DNA of 64,000 nt from Mesostigma viride (taxonomy: Eukaryota > Streptophyta > Mesostigmatophyceae > Mesostigmatales > Mesostigmataceae), in the NCBI GenBank assembly GCA_009746045.1, contig RPFO01000595.1, forward strand, positions 551,501-615,500, written 5' to 3'. Positions 1-10,593 of this stretch are shown piece after piece. A program made the position numbers and the translations under genes. The notes under the pieces were generated by a model. That model saw only the letters and a list, made by a program, of their open reading frames with translations. It was not told the origin of the DNA and searched no databases. How positions within the stretch are numbered: the stretch's first letter is position 1; every line of letters starts with the position of its first letter.

Positions 1-2
1 CG

Positions 3-165
3 GAGCAAGAATGCGATGACCTGGATGGCGCTTTGGCACTGTCCATAGTCCGGTCCCTGTCTCCATTGGCAGCGTGTGCGTTTGGCGAGTTCAACTGGGA
101 CAACCAGCTGTGCCCGGTGGCCGACTGCAAGCGGGGCATCAACAACTGCAGGAACCCCTGCCCAT
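3..165 (+). CDS. Gene A exon (5' truncated by window edge), B half of module
   Basis: The open frame starts EQECDDLDGAL and ends NNCRNPC-PC, with donor CCAT|GTGAGT at 165/166. It supplies only the B half: Cys in QEC, AC(AFGEF), LC, DC, NNC and CPC. The upstream linker and A half are off the window. The exon ends in phase 1. Confidence 0.75.
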
Positions 166-3100
166 GTGAGTTTAAGTTTTATCTGGTTAAGGAAGAGTTT
201 CTTGTTGAAAAAGTGTCTGCTATGCATGTAATTTTGTTGCAAAGATTTTGAAAGTGTCTCGTTATTGTCTGTATTTACTTCGGGAAAATGAGGCTTGCGC
301 GATTTCAAGGAGACGGATAGCTGACCACTTGGATATGTTTATTAGCTTTGGTCTTTGTCAATGAAAGAGCAGCCTCAACAACAGGATGCATTGCCGTGAA
401 CTCACAAAGTGATAAAACAAAGTCATACTCTGTTTACTCTTTTTTGTTGATGTATGTTTGATATGGCCTTTTTTTTTGGCCTGGCCCTGTCCTTTTCTGG
501 GCCGTGCCCTCCCCCAGGCCTACGCGAGCAGGTCAACGTTGTCTCTGGCAACGTCACCCAGCTCAGGCAGCTATTCGCCTGCGGACGCAACACCATCGCA
601 GGCTGCCCCATCGCCAACATCGTTGACTATGCCGCGCAGTGTAACTTCACGACCCAGATCAACAACTTGTTTGCTGCCGTGGGCGTGCCGCTGCCGCCTC
701 CCCAATCCGCTGCCAGGCCGCCACCGCCACCAAGCCCGCCATCTCCGCCACCAATGGGGGGCATGTCGGAGCAGCAGTGCGATGACCTGGACGATGCCCT
801 GACGCTGAGCCTGGCTCGCGCGCTCTCCCCTCTGCCCATCTGCCAGTTTGGCCAGTTTGAGTGGGACGATCGGCTGTGCCCGGTGGCGGACTGCAAACAA
901 AGCATCAACAACTGCAGGAACCCCTGCCCATGTGAGTGACTAGTTGCATTTTTCTGTGTAGTAGTATTTTCTGCTTCCAAATTTGAGTAGCAAGCTCATG
1001 AGACCTGTGATTTGCTTTCGCCACTGTTCTCGTGACAAGCATTGAGGAGCAAGTGACCCGTACAGTGATCCTTTCTTGTTTTGTGTATGTGAAAGTTCTT
1101 TATGCCAGGCCTCAAGGAGCAAGTGCGCCTGGCTGTGCCCTGATGAACATATTGCTGTTGTTGCCTATGTGCTTGCCCTTACTCTCTATTCTGGCAGGCA
1201 TCGAGGAGCAAGTGCGACAAGCTTCCTTCAACGTGAGCGCACTTCGCCAGCTATTCGCCTGCGGGCGCAACACCATTGGGAGCTGCCCGGTTGCCAGCGT
1301 TGTGGAATACGCCGCGCAGTGCAACTTCACGACAAGGGTGAACAACCTGTTTGCTGCCGTTGGGGTGCCCCTGCCACCCCCTCAGGCAGCCACCCTACCG
1401 CCTCCTACAACCGTGTCGCCGCCACCACCATCACCTACACCTTCACCGCCACCATCGTCTTCACCACCGCCACCATCATCCTCACCTCCGCCACGATCGC
1501 CGCCACCTTCACCACCACCACCCGTCCAAAACTCGCCACCTCCCTCGCCATCACCACCACCACCCGCAAGATCCCCTCCACCATCCCCTCGACCCCCTCC
1601 ATCCTCACCACCCCCAGCAGCATCTGGAGGTACCGGCGACCCCCCGGTCGATCCGAAGTCGCCCCCACCCCAGCCAGCATCACCGCCACCCCCACCCCTG
1701 ACGGAGCAACAATGTGAGGACCTCGATGACGCTCTTGTAGTCTCCCTCGTGCGAGCGCTGTCCCCACTCCCAATCTGCATCTATGGCGAGTTTGACTGGG
1801 ACAGTCGACTCTGCCCCGTGGCGGACTGCAAGCAAGGCATCAACAACTGCAGGAACCCCTGCCCATGTGAGTGATTAGTTGCAATAAGCAAGCCGCGTTG
1901 GGAATGATGTCATTGGCAATTCAGGATAGCAGTTTCACGTGGGTCATGCAGCTGCAGGAAACCAGGCTCATGTGAGTGAACAGAACTATGAGTACTAGTG
2001 CTAAGTAATAAGCAGTCGTGGGTCATGCAGCTGCAGGCACCCCCTGCCCATGTTAGTATTGACATTCTGGAAACAAAGGTTCGGGTAGAGTAGTTTGTTG
2101 TGATTATTACTCGCTGTGGGTACTAGTCACTTTGACCCCCAATTCTCCCCAGGTACTAGTCACGTTGACCCCCAACTCTCCCACACCGTGTTTTGGGCTA
2201 AGAGCATCGTCCCATAGATGTGCGGCCAATGTAGGCGAGCATTAACATTTGCTATTTGGTGGTTTTCTTGTTGCCGATTGTTCTGGTCATGACACGTACA
2301 CGTGAAAGAGGAGACTGTGTGGCCCCTTTACACATCCACATTATATTACTGATTGTGCACTAACAATAACTGTCTAATGGCAGGCATTGAGAAGCAATTG
2401 CATAATGAACTCAACTGTTTTCGCGAAGTCAGTGGCAGACCCTAGTGAAGTGACTTCGCTGTTCGTTGGGATCTCCTGTATGTTCTCATCCCAGTGCTGA
2501 CGAGCAAACATTGCTGGCTGCACTCTAATCACCCCTATTCTTGTCATGATGTTGTCAATATGAAGTTTTTCTTTAAAAACTTGTAACAGGCATGGAGGAG
2601 CAGGTCCCCTCGACCGCGTGCTAATTGACCCGCTTCCTTCTTGCCTATGCAATCGTCCGTGTTCGTGCTATTCTGGCAGGCATCGAGGAGCAGGTCCGGC
2701 TGGCATCCCTCAACGTTCCAACGCTCCGCCAGCTGGCGCAATGTGGCCGCGACACCATTGGCGGCTGCCCGGTCTCTGTCATCGTGGACTATGGCGAGCA
2801 GTGCAACTTCACCGCGCGCGTGAACGACCTTCTCACGACCGTAGGGGTGCCGCTCCCACCGCCCAAGTCCCCATCCCCTCCGCCCCCACGACCCCCCCAC
2901 CGCGCCCCCCCCCCCCTCCCAGCCCGCCCCCGAGCTCCACCCCACTCCCGTCACCCCCGCCGGTCGCGAAATCTCCCCCGCCATCGCCGCCACCGCCGCC
3001 CAGGGGCCCCCTCTCGGAGCAGGAATGCGAGGACTTGGACGACGCGTTGGCGATTAACATCGTGCGGGCGCTTACCCCGCTCCCCATCTGCATCTTTGGC

Positions 3101-5105
3101 CGCTTCGATTGGGATGACCAGCTGTGTCCTACGGCCGACTGCAAGCAGCGCATCAACGACTGCACCGACCCCTGCCCATGTGAGTGATTATCACTTTTAG
3201 CCAGGTATAGTCCCTATGCTGGTCGGCAGGTGCACGAATCCCTGCACATGTGAGGGAAGGCAAATTCAATATTTACTGTACTGCAGCACGAGTCAGTACT
3301 CTACAGCAGTGCTTGTTTATCTTCTAAATCCATTAGGAATCCTCTTTACAGTAGTCCTTGTTTATCCTCTAAATCCATTAGGAATCCTAGATACTCAGGG
3401 TGTAACTTGTAATGGCTGCGTTGGACCTTCACATGCGTGTGTGTGTGTGTCTGTGTCAATCACCATTGGCGGCCTTTTCTGGACCCGAAGCAACTTTCCC
3501 TTTATCTATAGAGCTACCTTCAGTTGGTGGGCCAGTAATGGTATCTAAGCAATGACTAGCTACTACGGGCACTCTGTTGTTGCTAAAGTTGCCCATAACC
3601 AGCTGGGTTTGCTCGCAATGACTTTTGCCGTGGGCACTGGCAGAGTGGCAGTTGCGTAAAGCCTTTAGCCCTGGCAGTTGCCTATAGCCCAGCTGGCAGC
3701 TGCCTCTAGCCCAGCTGGCAGTTGCCTAGAGCCCAGCTGGCAGTTGCGTAAAGGCTGCCCTGGCAGGTGCCTACGTTTGCGTCAATGGTACCTGAGTTGC
3801 CATACCCTTGCCTTGAAAATCAAATAGATGCTAGGTAGTGATAGTATATTTTTTTAGGTACTGATATAAAATAAGAGAATATGAAAGCCCCTGAGTTGCC
3901 CTGTGTATGTCAAGTTCAGGATACGTGTGCAATGTTTCCTGTTTGTGTGTGGCTTGAAGAAGCTTTGCCGCACATTGGCACATGACTTGCGCAGTTGTGC
4001 TCTTCTCAGATCCTAGCCACGTTGCGGGCATGCTGAATGGGGCCTCTTTGATGTCTTTGCAAGCAGTTCGTTTATGACGGGTGAGCATTCAACGGAGCAA
4101 CTGTAATGAAGACCCGTGTGTCTCATTGCTTATGTGGCATCATTTTTTGTTGGCAGGCATAAAAAAGATCCGCCTGGCTGCGCTCTAATCGACCCATTAT
4201 TTGTACCATTTATTATTATTATTATCATGCTTCTGCCATTGTAATATTCGACATAGTATTATTGTCATGCTTCTGTTCTTTTTCTGGCAGGCGGGCTGCG
4301 CTCTAATCGACCGGCTTGCTTGCTTGCTTGCTTGCTTACGTGGTTGTAACTTCCTATTCTTGTGATGACAGGCATCGAGGAGCAAGTCCGGGTGGTATCT
4401 CTCAATGTCACCACGCTTCGGCAGCTCTGGCTGTGCGGGCGCAGCACCATCGCGGGATGCCCAATATCCAATATCGTGGAATACGCGGAGCAGTGCAACT
4501 TTGAGACCAGGGTGAACGACCTCTTTAGGGCGGTGGGCGTGCCGCTGCCGCCGCCCCGGTCGCCCTCCCCCCCACCCCCCCGCCCACCCCCACCGACCCG
4601 AAGCCCACCCCCTAGGCCCCCACCCCCGCCCTCCCCGAGGCCCCCACCCCCACCGTCCACATGCGCGGCGGTGGATTCCCAGCTGCGGGCCATTCTGGAG
4701 ACCGCGTCGACCGCGACGGAATGCGCCTCACCAAACTTCTCCTACGATCCTGCGACCGCGTGCCCCGCCTCATCATGTACTACCAACGGGCCAGGGTGCC
4801 AGGCACCATGCGTCTGCCTGGCAAGCCAGCTGCAGCGGCTTGAGAGCTCGGATGCCAATCTTCGACTGCTGGCGTCCGCGATCTCATGTGGGCTTGACTC
4901 TCTTGGAGACTGCCCCATCCAAACCTACAACAACTTCCTCGCGACTTGCGAACTTCAAGGCCGGTTCGGCGCAGTGGTGGACCGTGCAGGCGCATTGCTT
5001 GCAGCGCCGCCACCGGTGGACAACAGTGCACCAGCCTCAGCCATCTCTGGCGTTTTCACCCTCTATTTGGCCTTGATGGGTGCGGCCTTGGCGTTTTTGT
5101 TGTAA
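3..5105 (+). CDS. Gene A: modular Cys-rich/Pro-rich wall glycoprotein, GPI-type C terminus (5' partial)
   Basis: Five exons are read here: 3-165, 518-931, 1198-1866, 2680-3179 and 4372-5105. The 5' part lies outside the window. All introns begin GTGAGT, end AG and split a codon after its first base, so every internal junction reads CPC-(L or I)-(R or E)EQV. The repeated unit carries about ten cysteines and two conserved N-glycosylation sequons (NVT/NVS near the start of the A half, NFT after its last Cys), although single modules vary (NVP in exon 2680-3179, NFE in the last exon). Units are separated by Pro/Ser linkers of the extensin/pherophorin type. The last exon ends in a hydrophobic tail typical of a GPI signal. 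A cell-wall or surface role is inferred from composition only. No known domain family was recognised for the Cys-rich unit. The last four exons parallel the last four of gene B, so the two look like a gene-level duplication. Confidence 0.75.
518..931 (+). CDS. Gene A exon, LREQV-class module with short linker
   Basis: The acceptor is CCCTCCCCCAG|GC and the donor CCAT|GTGAGT; the length of 414 bp (138 codons) is phase 1-1. The A half runs from LREQV through sequon NVT, LRQLFACGRNT, AGCP and CNFTT to GVPLPPP. A linker of about 20 residues follows. The B half runs from SEQQCDDLDDAL to NNCRNPCPC. Together with exon 16643-17098 and its kin in gene B, it belongs to the class whose acceptor is a C-run rather than the TTCTGGCAG type. 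Confidence 0.8.
1109..1143 (+). repeat. Acceptor echo with in-frame stop (gene A intron)
   Basis: CCAG|GC is followed by codons reading LKEQVRLAVP and then TGA. It copies the start of an xEEQV-class exon and lies about 90 bp upstream of the true acceptor at 1198. Confidence 0.6.
1198..1866 (+). CDS. Gene A exon, IEEQV-class module with long Ser/Pro linker
   Basis: The acceptor is ATTCTGGCAG|GC and the donor CCAT|GTGAGT; 669 bp, phase 1-1. The A half starts IEEQVRQASFNVS and includes ACGRNT and CNFTTR. The linker is about 95 residues of SPPPPS-type repeats. The B half starts LTEQQCEDLDDALVVSLV. Its position and long linker make it the counterpart of the giant exon 25747-27104 in gene B. Confidence 0.8.
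1951..1978 (+). repeat. Donor echo (gene A intron)
   Basis: GCTGCAGGAAACC...CAT|GTGAGTGA copies the exon end (ACTGCAGGAACCCC...CAT|GTGAGTGA) about 105 bp after the real donor at 1867. Confidence 0.5.
2030..2058 (+). repeat. Second donor echo (gene A intron)
   Basis: GCTGCAGGCACCCCCTGCCCAT is followed by GTTAGT, a weakened donor. It repeats the NNCRNPCPC exon end a second time in the same intron. Confidence 0.5.
2590..2624 (+). repeat. Acceptor echo with in-frame stop (gene A intron)
   Basis: ACAG|GC followed by MEEQVPSTAC and TAA. The stop falls 35 nt from the acceptor, as in the echo at 1109-1143. The real exon begins 90 bp further on. Confidence 0.6.
2680..3179 (+). CDS. Gene A exon, IEEQV-class module carrying a frameshift in a poly-C tract
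   Basis: The acceptor TTCTGGCAG|GC and donor CCAT|GTGAGT are intact, but the length is 500 bp, not a multiple of three, whereas nearly all other internal exons are. The A half (IEEQVRLASLNVP) and the B half (LSEQECEDLDDALAINIV) are both well kept but in different frames. The break falls in the linker, next to a run of twelve C at 2905-2916. The intact homologue is exon 29091-29582. A missing base in the homopolymer, real or from sequencing, is the simplest reading. Confidence 0.7.
3230..3255 (+). repeat. Donor echo (gene A intron)
   Basis: GTGCACGAATCCCTGCACAT|GTGAGG resembles the TGCACCGACCCCTGCCCAT|GTGAGT end of the exon just upstream, about 50 bp after the real donor. Confidence 0.5.
3650..3775 (+). 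repeat. Short tandem array in gene A intron
   Basis: A unit of about 28 bp containing AGCCCAGCTGGCAGTTGCC is repeated about four times with small changes, inside the intron between exons 2680-3179 and 4372-5105. No coding sense was found. Confidence 0.55.
4157..4188 (+). repeat. Acceptor echo with in-frame stop (gene A intron)
   Basis: TTGGCAG|GC followed by IKKIRLAAL and TAA; the CTC-TAA-TCGACCC ending is shared with other echoes. A shorter remnant, GGCAGGCGGGCTGCGCTCTAA, follows near 4287. Confidence 0.6.
4372..5105 (+). CDS. Gene A terminal exon: A half, Pro linker, unsplit Cys-rich unit, GPI-type tail
   Basis: The acceptor is GATGACAG|GC. An A half (IEEQVRVVSLNVT) and a short RPPPPTRSPPPRPPP-type linker are followed by a divergent B+A-like unit in one piece: QLRAILETAS, ACPASSC, CQAPCVC, ASQLQRLESS, SCGLDSLGDCP. 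It ends with small residues (SAPASAISG) and a hydrophobic C terminus ALMGAALAFLL, then TAA. The unsplit unit supports the view that the fold is B followed by A and that introns elsewhere cut it in two. GPI anchoring is inferred from the tail. Confidence 0.78.
5101..5105 (+). terminator. TGTAA motif overlapping the gene A stop codon
   Basis: TGTAA, the usual chlorophyte polyadenylation motif, overlaps the TAA stop at 5103-5105. Its use as a poly(A) signal is inferred. Confidence 0.3.
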
Positions 5106-5680
5106 ATGTTACATAGCTGTGATAATGTACATACATTTTTTTTGGGAGACGTGTATAAAGGGGGTGCAGATGTAGCTTCTATAGCCTTAGTACGGAAACA
5201 CGCAAGTGCTTGTATGTGGTAACTATTGTACTACTGATAACGGCATAGCTGACCTGCATGTTGGTTGGATTGTGTTGGAACTTGGTTGTTGTCGATTTGG
5301 TTGTAGTGGTTGGGTGGCAACGAATGTTCTTCCGATCGAAATGTTCTTGTGTTAAGTTAATTTATTAACAGATCATGATGGTACTTGGGCTGCATATGAT
5401 TATGATGTCTTTTCTTCGCTTAACGACCAACTTGAACGACCATGTAATGCCCGAGTATGGATGAGTCAGCGTTACAGAAATGTCCGGGGCGGTGGGGCGC
5501 GGCTAAGACTGAGCAAAATTACGTCGTTGTTGCATGGGGTTGCTGTGAAGACGCAACTAATCATCCCCCCATGGTAGTGTGAAAGATATCGAGGGGGGCA
5601 GCTATAGGAGGGCTGATATCTTAGCAAGAATCCCAGGCTCGGACTAGTGCTGCAAGCGCGCTGGCGACAAGCCAATGCCT
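5106..5680. other. 3' flank of gene A, no gene seen
   Basis: AT-richer sequence following gene A. No convincing open frame, splice structure or RNA gene was recognised. Confidence 0.5.
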
Positions 5681-5995
5681 TCGCATTATAAAGTAAGAAA
5701 TTTATTAATTTACATGTACACTGCGTCACGTGAGCGCAAGTCCTCAGTGGGTTGGAAATGGGATGGAGAGGATGGATGTAGCTATCTAGCTTCTAGTTAC
5801 AGGGTTGCGGGCACCACAGCCCGAATAACTAACTTGGTCACACCGCGCAGTCGCGGTTCCCCCAGCAACTTGGGGACGGTACTGTATCCTTGATAACTGC
5901 CTGACACCTATCTTTACAAGTCAGCTGCCTCCATTTTTAATTTAATTGACAAGTAGTAACTGCATCACGTGAGCATAAATCCTCAGGGAAATGAA
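5680..5995 (-). mobile_element. LINE 3'-end fragments (two pieces)
   Basis: Read on the minus strand, about 5680-5880 matches the 3' untranslated end of the RT-bearing LINE at 41500-41774 (GCCACAACCCTGTAACTAG-like stretch, CCACTGAGGACTT-like stretch, then the CACGTGACGCAGT hairpin half). A second, shorter copy of the tail lies near 5944-5990. Both are 5'-truncated, as expected for target-primed reverse transcription. Confidence 0.55.
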
Positions 5996-6113
5996 TATTA
6001 ATTCATGAGTGTGCACATTTAGAGTGTGCATCCGATGAGTCTTTTCAATTAGACGCATCCGCCAGTGTAATCAGCTATAAGGCAAATACAAAATATATTG
6101 TGACGATGCCACC

Positions 6114-7460
6114 ATGCACCCGGGCACCGGCCTGCAAAACGCAGCCTCGACAAACAAATCGACCGAGTTCCACTACACGACGTGTCATGCAACCGCAACT
6201 CCTGCACACTCTCTCGCGCTGATCCCTGGCAGCTATCCCACCTGGTTTACCTCACAACTCGACGCAATTAATGCTCCACACCAAGCTCGTCGCCAGCGCC
6301 AAAGAAAACTCCCACTGCCCATACCCAACGGGGCGTCCGCCGATTCGGCGCTGGCAAGTTACCACTGAGGGGGGTTGCATCCTGCAATGCTCTACACCAA
6401 ATAACAATGTATGCTCACCAAAGAACTGTCAATGTGACGAGGTTCTCAGGCATTTAGCATGCTCCGCTCACGACATTCATCTGCCAATGCACGGCGGCAA
6501 GATCGACTGGCCCAACTGCCAGGGATCGAACCACTGCTTCAACAACCGGTAGAGTATTGGCGGGCTACCATCCAATGCAGCACATGCACTGGGACGACCA
6601 GGACATCCGTGAGGCGAGTCTCAGAGGCGGCCTCGATCAAGACTTACGTGCACGCCAGCCGGCGGCCAGCCCCGTCGAATTCTTGTTTGGCATTCTCCAA
6701 GAGCCCTCCGCAAGCCCGGACACCATGTCCGAGCTGCATTGTAGTGAATTAAATGGAGCAGCAGTGCACGGCGCCGATTGCTGGGCAGCTTGCAGCCTTG
6801 ACCGCGCCTCAACGGCCCGCTCAATACCATCACCACCATGCAAGGTCAACAACATTGATGCCAAAGTCGCACACCCAGCTCCAGCCCCACTTTACCGCCA
6901 CACAAGAGCACATTGCCAACCGGTTTTCCGAGGCCACTGCCTGCCCACTGTGACCGGCGCCCGCCTTAACCAGGTGGAAGGCAATTAAGTTGGCCATGCA
7001 GGGCATCGTGAAAGCTGGAGGCAGTTGCTAGCTACCAAGGTAGACACCCTGGCCACACAGGTCCCCGAGATCGCCGAGCGAACGGCCACCAGGCCGCCCA
7101 CCATGCCCGCCGGACCGTCAGGCCAGCGATGCCCCCCTCGACTCATCGCGCATCCTGGGCGGACCTGCATGCTCAAGAGTCCAGCTGAGGCAACCTCTAC
7201 CACCACCGCCATTACCACCAAGCTACGGTACAACAGGAGCTGGAAGACATGCGCCGCGAGGTCGCTGATCGCGACCGCCGCCGCTCAGTGCCGGGTCATC
7301 CTCAGGTGCCTCGACAAGGAGCTGCCGGGGGAATTAAGCCCCAGACTCTTTTCCGTCGACGAGCTCAAGAACAAGCCGAGAGCCTCTTGGCGCGCATTTT
7401 AATAGCTGCACTGCAAGAAGGTACGACACTCGGCAGGGCGCATCACATACCGCCTGCCCC
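6114..7460 (+). pseudogene. LINE ORF1 remnant
   Basis: From about 6960 the frames read NQVEGN, then KVDTLATQVPEIAERTAT, STTTAITTKL and CRVILRCLDKELPGE, matching the ORF1 copy at 10972-11690 on the minus strand. Frameshifts break it, and the C-terminal part with DDDLTPAQQ is missing. The stretch 6114-6950 has open frames but no recognisable similarity; it may be the element's 5' part. Confidence 0.5.
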
Positions 7461-7889
7461 AATGATCCACGGGATAAGGCTGGTTTCCACCACTGTGGTC
7501 TTCACCTTTAGCGCCATCGCATATATATGCAGCCCGATGAGTTCGGTGTTACGAGTCGCACCAGCGACTCCGACGTACAGATCCTAGTCTTATAGTAGCG
7601 TGAGCTTTACGCCTGAGTGGACCCGGAATCTGCTATAGATCCGCAAGGACCATGGGAACTGTAGCCCCGAATCCTAGCTAGGTGAGCGGAAATAGTAGCT
7701 AAGCCCTGAATGCACAATTAGGTAAATTATGCAATAACATCAGTGGGGAGCAGGTGACCGTCCGTCGGTCGATGCCGGTGGCGATGGCGGGGGCCGAGCA
7801 GGGGGCTGCGGCACTGGCTGGCACGGCGGTATCCATGCATGGGGGTCGCCGTCAGTGGAGGAAGGTCCTGGCCGTTAATGCGGACGATG

Positions 7890-8720
7890 AATTAAAAACG
7901 CCATTAAAGAGGCGGGCGTAGATGCTGCACTGTTAATTGTTGCGGGCTGGCCTGCTTGACTGCCCGAGCCTGGTGGACCTCCGGCCGGTTCAGGGCGGCA
8001 GCCCAGGCCTCAAGCTGCTCCGCGGTATAGTAATCGTCCATGCTTGAGTTGGGTATCATGGAGGTTCCGGCGGGCCTTCTGCACCTGCAGTTTGTCCTCC
8101 TTGCGGTGGAATTCCACCAAGACGGGGCAGTGGGGCCGCGGAGCCGGCGTGCCGTTTTAATGACGACGCTTTTTGGGGCCACGCCCGGTACGTGCTTCCC
8201 CAGGAAGGGGTCGCCCCGGCGGTAGGTGCCCATGCGTGCATCGTTGACGTTCGAGGGGACGCGACGTACCACAATACTGCATGAGCAAATGGGTTCGTGC
8301 ATTGCATCCCGTGTGCTGGCCTTGACGGCTGTTTTGATTTCGTTGATGAGCTCCGTAGTAGGGTTCTGCATGAAGCGTGGCGGCATAGGTGGTCTTGGCA
8401 GGGGTTATGGAGGCGGCAAGACTGTTGTTGCTGGAGCTGCTGGAGGAGCTGCTGCTGCTGCTGCAGTCCTAGCTGCTGCAATGTGGGTGATGGCGGAGTG
8501 GATGGAGGTGTCGGCGTGTGTGGAATGGGCGTGGTGGGTGGCGCCGGAGGTGGACAGGTGGTCGTGGACAGGGTTGAGGGCAGCTCGTTGAGGAGGTCCG
8601 AGGGGAGGTGATCGAAGCAGGTATTGGCGACTTGCCTGGCGGTGATGTCGATGGCGGCAGCAACAGTGGGGTCGGCAACCAGGTCCGGAGAGGCCATGAC
8701 AGCTAGAGCGCTCAAGGGCG
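7890..8720 (-). pseudogene. Second-type LINE ORF1-like remnant
   Basis: On the minus strand a frame starting near 8715 reads MSALAVMASPDLVADP, then a Pro-rich and a Gln-rich stretch. A shifted frame (8386 downward) carries ELINEIKTAVKAST, VVRRVPSNVND and GDPFLGKHVPGV, the style of the RNA-binding part of LINE ORF1 proteins. At least two frameshifts separate the parts. It differs from the DDDLTPAQQ family nearby. Family assignment is tentative. Confidence 0.4.
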
Positions 8721-8727
8721 CTGTCCG

Positions 8728-10440
8728 AATTAATTAATTAATTAATTAATTAAACACGTGCTCCCGTTGGGGAGTCACGGAGCACCGAAGTGCTTTTAAT
8801 CCCTGTGTGTGCACAACAGGAGAAAGGGCAGAGACCCCCATTCGATCTCCTTCATGGCAAAGGCAGCTGCACTCGGACACGCTAAACTGTGTGTAAACGA
8901 TCCAGCAATCTGTGGGTGCAATAAGACCCATGTGAGCATATGGCATAACAAGGAGCGTGGGCAAGTAATCTGATCGTGCAGCCAGGACGTAGCATGGCTG
9001 TACAAGGACTAAGCCGAGGCTATGGGCTGGTTGTGTACCGTGCGTTAATATAGCGGTGCACGTGACTAGGTATGTTGGCGCAGCTAGGCAAACATTCTAA
9101 GCATGGCTACCATAGCGGCAGTGACTACCAATGGATACAAGCTAGGGATATTATGCAAGCTATTCTAGCCGGGCGCTGGGGGCGTCTGGACACATCTTGT
9201 GGTTGATCCTCAGGTCCCCGCCCCTCCAGTACACCTTGGGCTTCTGGGGGTCCTGCTTGTGGCGGAGGTATTCCGGCCACAGGTCGCGTCGCTGCTGCTG
9301 CTGAGCGGGGGTCAGGTCGTCGTCCAGCGTCCAGGTGAGGTCGTGCAACCGTTTGCGACGAGAGAGGAACCGCTGCTTGTCCTCACGGGAGGGGAAGGTA
9401 AGCAGGACTGGTGGGGGAGCCGCCTTGTCCCGTGAGTGGGGAAGGCGGTGGCCCACGCAGTTCTACCTCACCTACCAGGCCCATGAGGGTAAGGAGCTGG
9501 TCCTTAAGCTCGTCGGCAAGGGAGGTTGACGTCTCACCTGGCTTCTTGGGGAAACGACGCAGCACCACCCGGCAGTCGCGGCGGGTGCGGTCGGTGGCCT
9601 CCCGTTGTTGTGCCTGGCGAAGGTCTTCAAGCTCCTGGAGTTTCGTAGCGATGGCGTCGGTGGTGGAGGCAGTCGCTGTCCGCGGTAGGTCCGCATAGGA
9701 GAGGGGCGCGGGAGGTCACCAGCATCCAGCCGGGGTGGCTGGGATGCGATGGTGGCCGTCTGCTCCGCTATCTTTGGGACCTGTGAGGCCAGGGCCTTGG
9801 TGTGGGCGGTGATGGCTTCAAGCTTCTTCATGAGCACGTCGCACTTACTTGCCCTCCACCTGGTTTAGGCGAGACGGACAAGTGCAGCGTGCGTCTCGGA
9901 TGCCTGCGCCGCGGTGTGCCGCGCCGTGAACTGAGGTTGGAGCTTGTGGACGACCTTGGTTTCCACATTGGAGACCCGGGCCTCCACCGTGTTGAGCGTC
10001 GTGTTCAGCGGGGTCAGCTTCTCGGCGCTGTTGGAAAGACGGGATCACGTCCACCAGACTGCGAGGCCGGAGGTCGGTGTCGTCGGGGTTGTCGACAGGT
10101 GGGTAACCTGTTGGTTGCAGTCCCGGATCTCGCACTTTTTCTCGGCAGCCAGTTGCAGGAGGGTGAGGGCGGCAGCTCGGGACAGGCGCATGATGGCGTT
10201 AAGGCCTGGCCATTTGCCAGGTAAAAAACTCGGCAGCTTCCTCGGCAGAAGAGGCCTCCTCGCGGGTATCCATGGCAGGGTCGCTGATCGGCGGAGCGGT
10301 GGAGTGGAGCGGCTGGATATGCTGACAGTGGCGTCCGGCATAGCGTGCAAGGGGGTTTCCAATGACGCCATGGCTTCATCAGCGAGTTGGTGCAGGGCCG
10401 CGGACGCTTGTGATTGTTGGGATGAGTCGTATTCCGCCAT
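8728..10440 (-). mobile_element. ORF1-only LINE relative with hairpin/(TTAA)n 3' end
   Basis: On the minus strand ORF1 begins MAEYDSSQQSQASAAL at 10440 and ends near 9160 after LTWTLDDDLTPAQQQQRRDLWPEYLRHKQ...VYWRGGDLRINHK, with several frameshifts between. Only about 430 bp follow before the end, which is a stem-loop at 8758-8785 (GTGCTCC paired with GGAGCAC) and a TTAA repeat at 8728-8753. There is no room for endonuclease or RT. The layout recalls HAL1-type half-LINEs. Confidence 0.6.
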
Positions 10441-10593
10441 ATCGAGCTGAGAAAGATCGATATTTGCTGCGCAGGGCGGTGCCGATATCTTCGGAAATAT
10501 TGAGCGATAGCTGCAGAAATTATATCAGTGTGTTCGTAGTCAAAAGACGAGGCTAATGCAACCAACCCAATGAAATTGCATTAATTAATTAAT

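Noticed and set aside
518-5105. Assigning the Cys-rich module to the pherophorin domain
   Set aside because: Only the Pro-rich linker is pherophorin-like. The Cys pattern (EQxCxDLDDAL...NPCPC...ACGR...GCP...CNFT) was not recognisable as that domain, so no family name or gene symbol was given.
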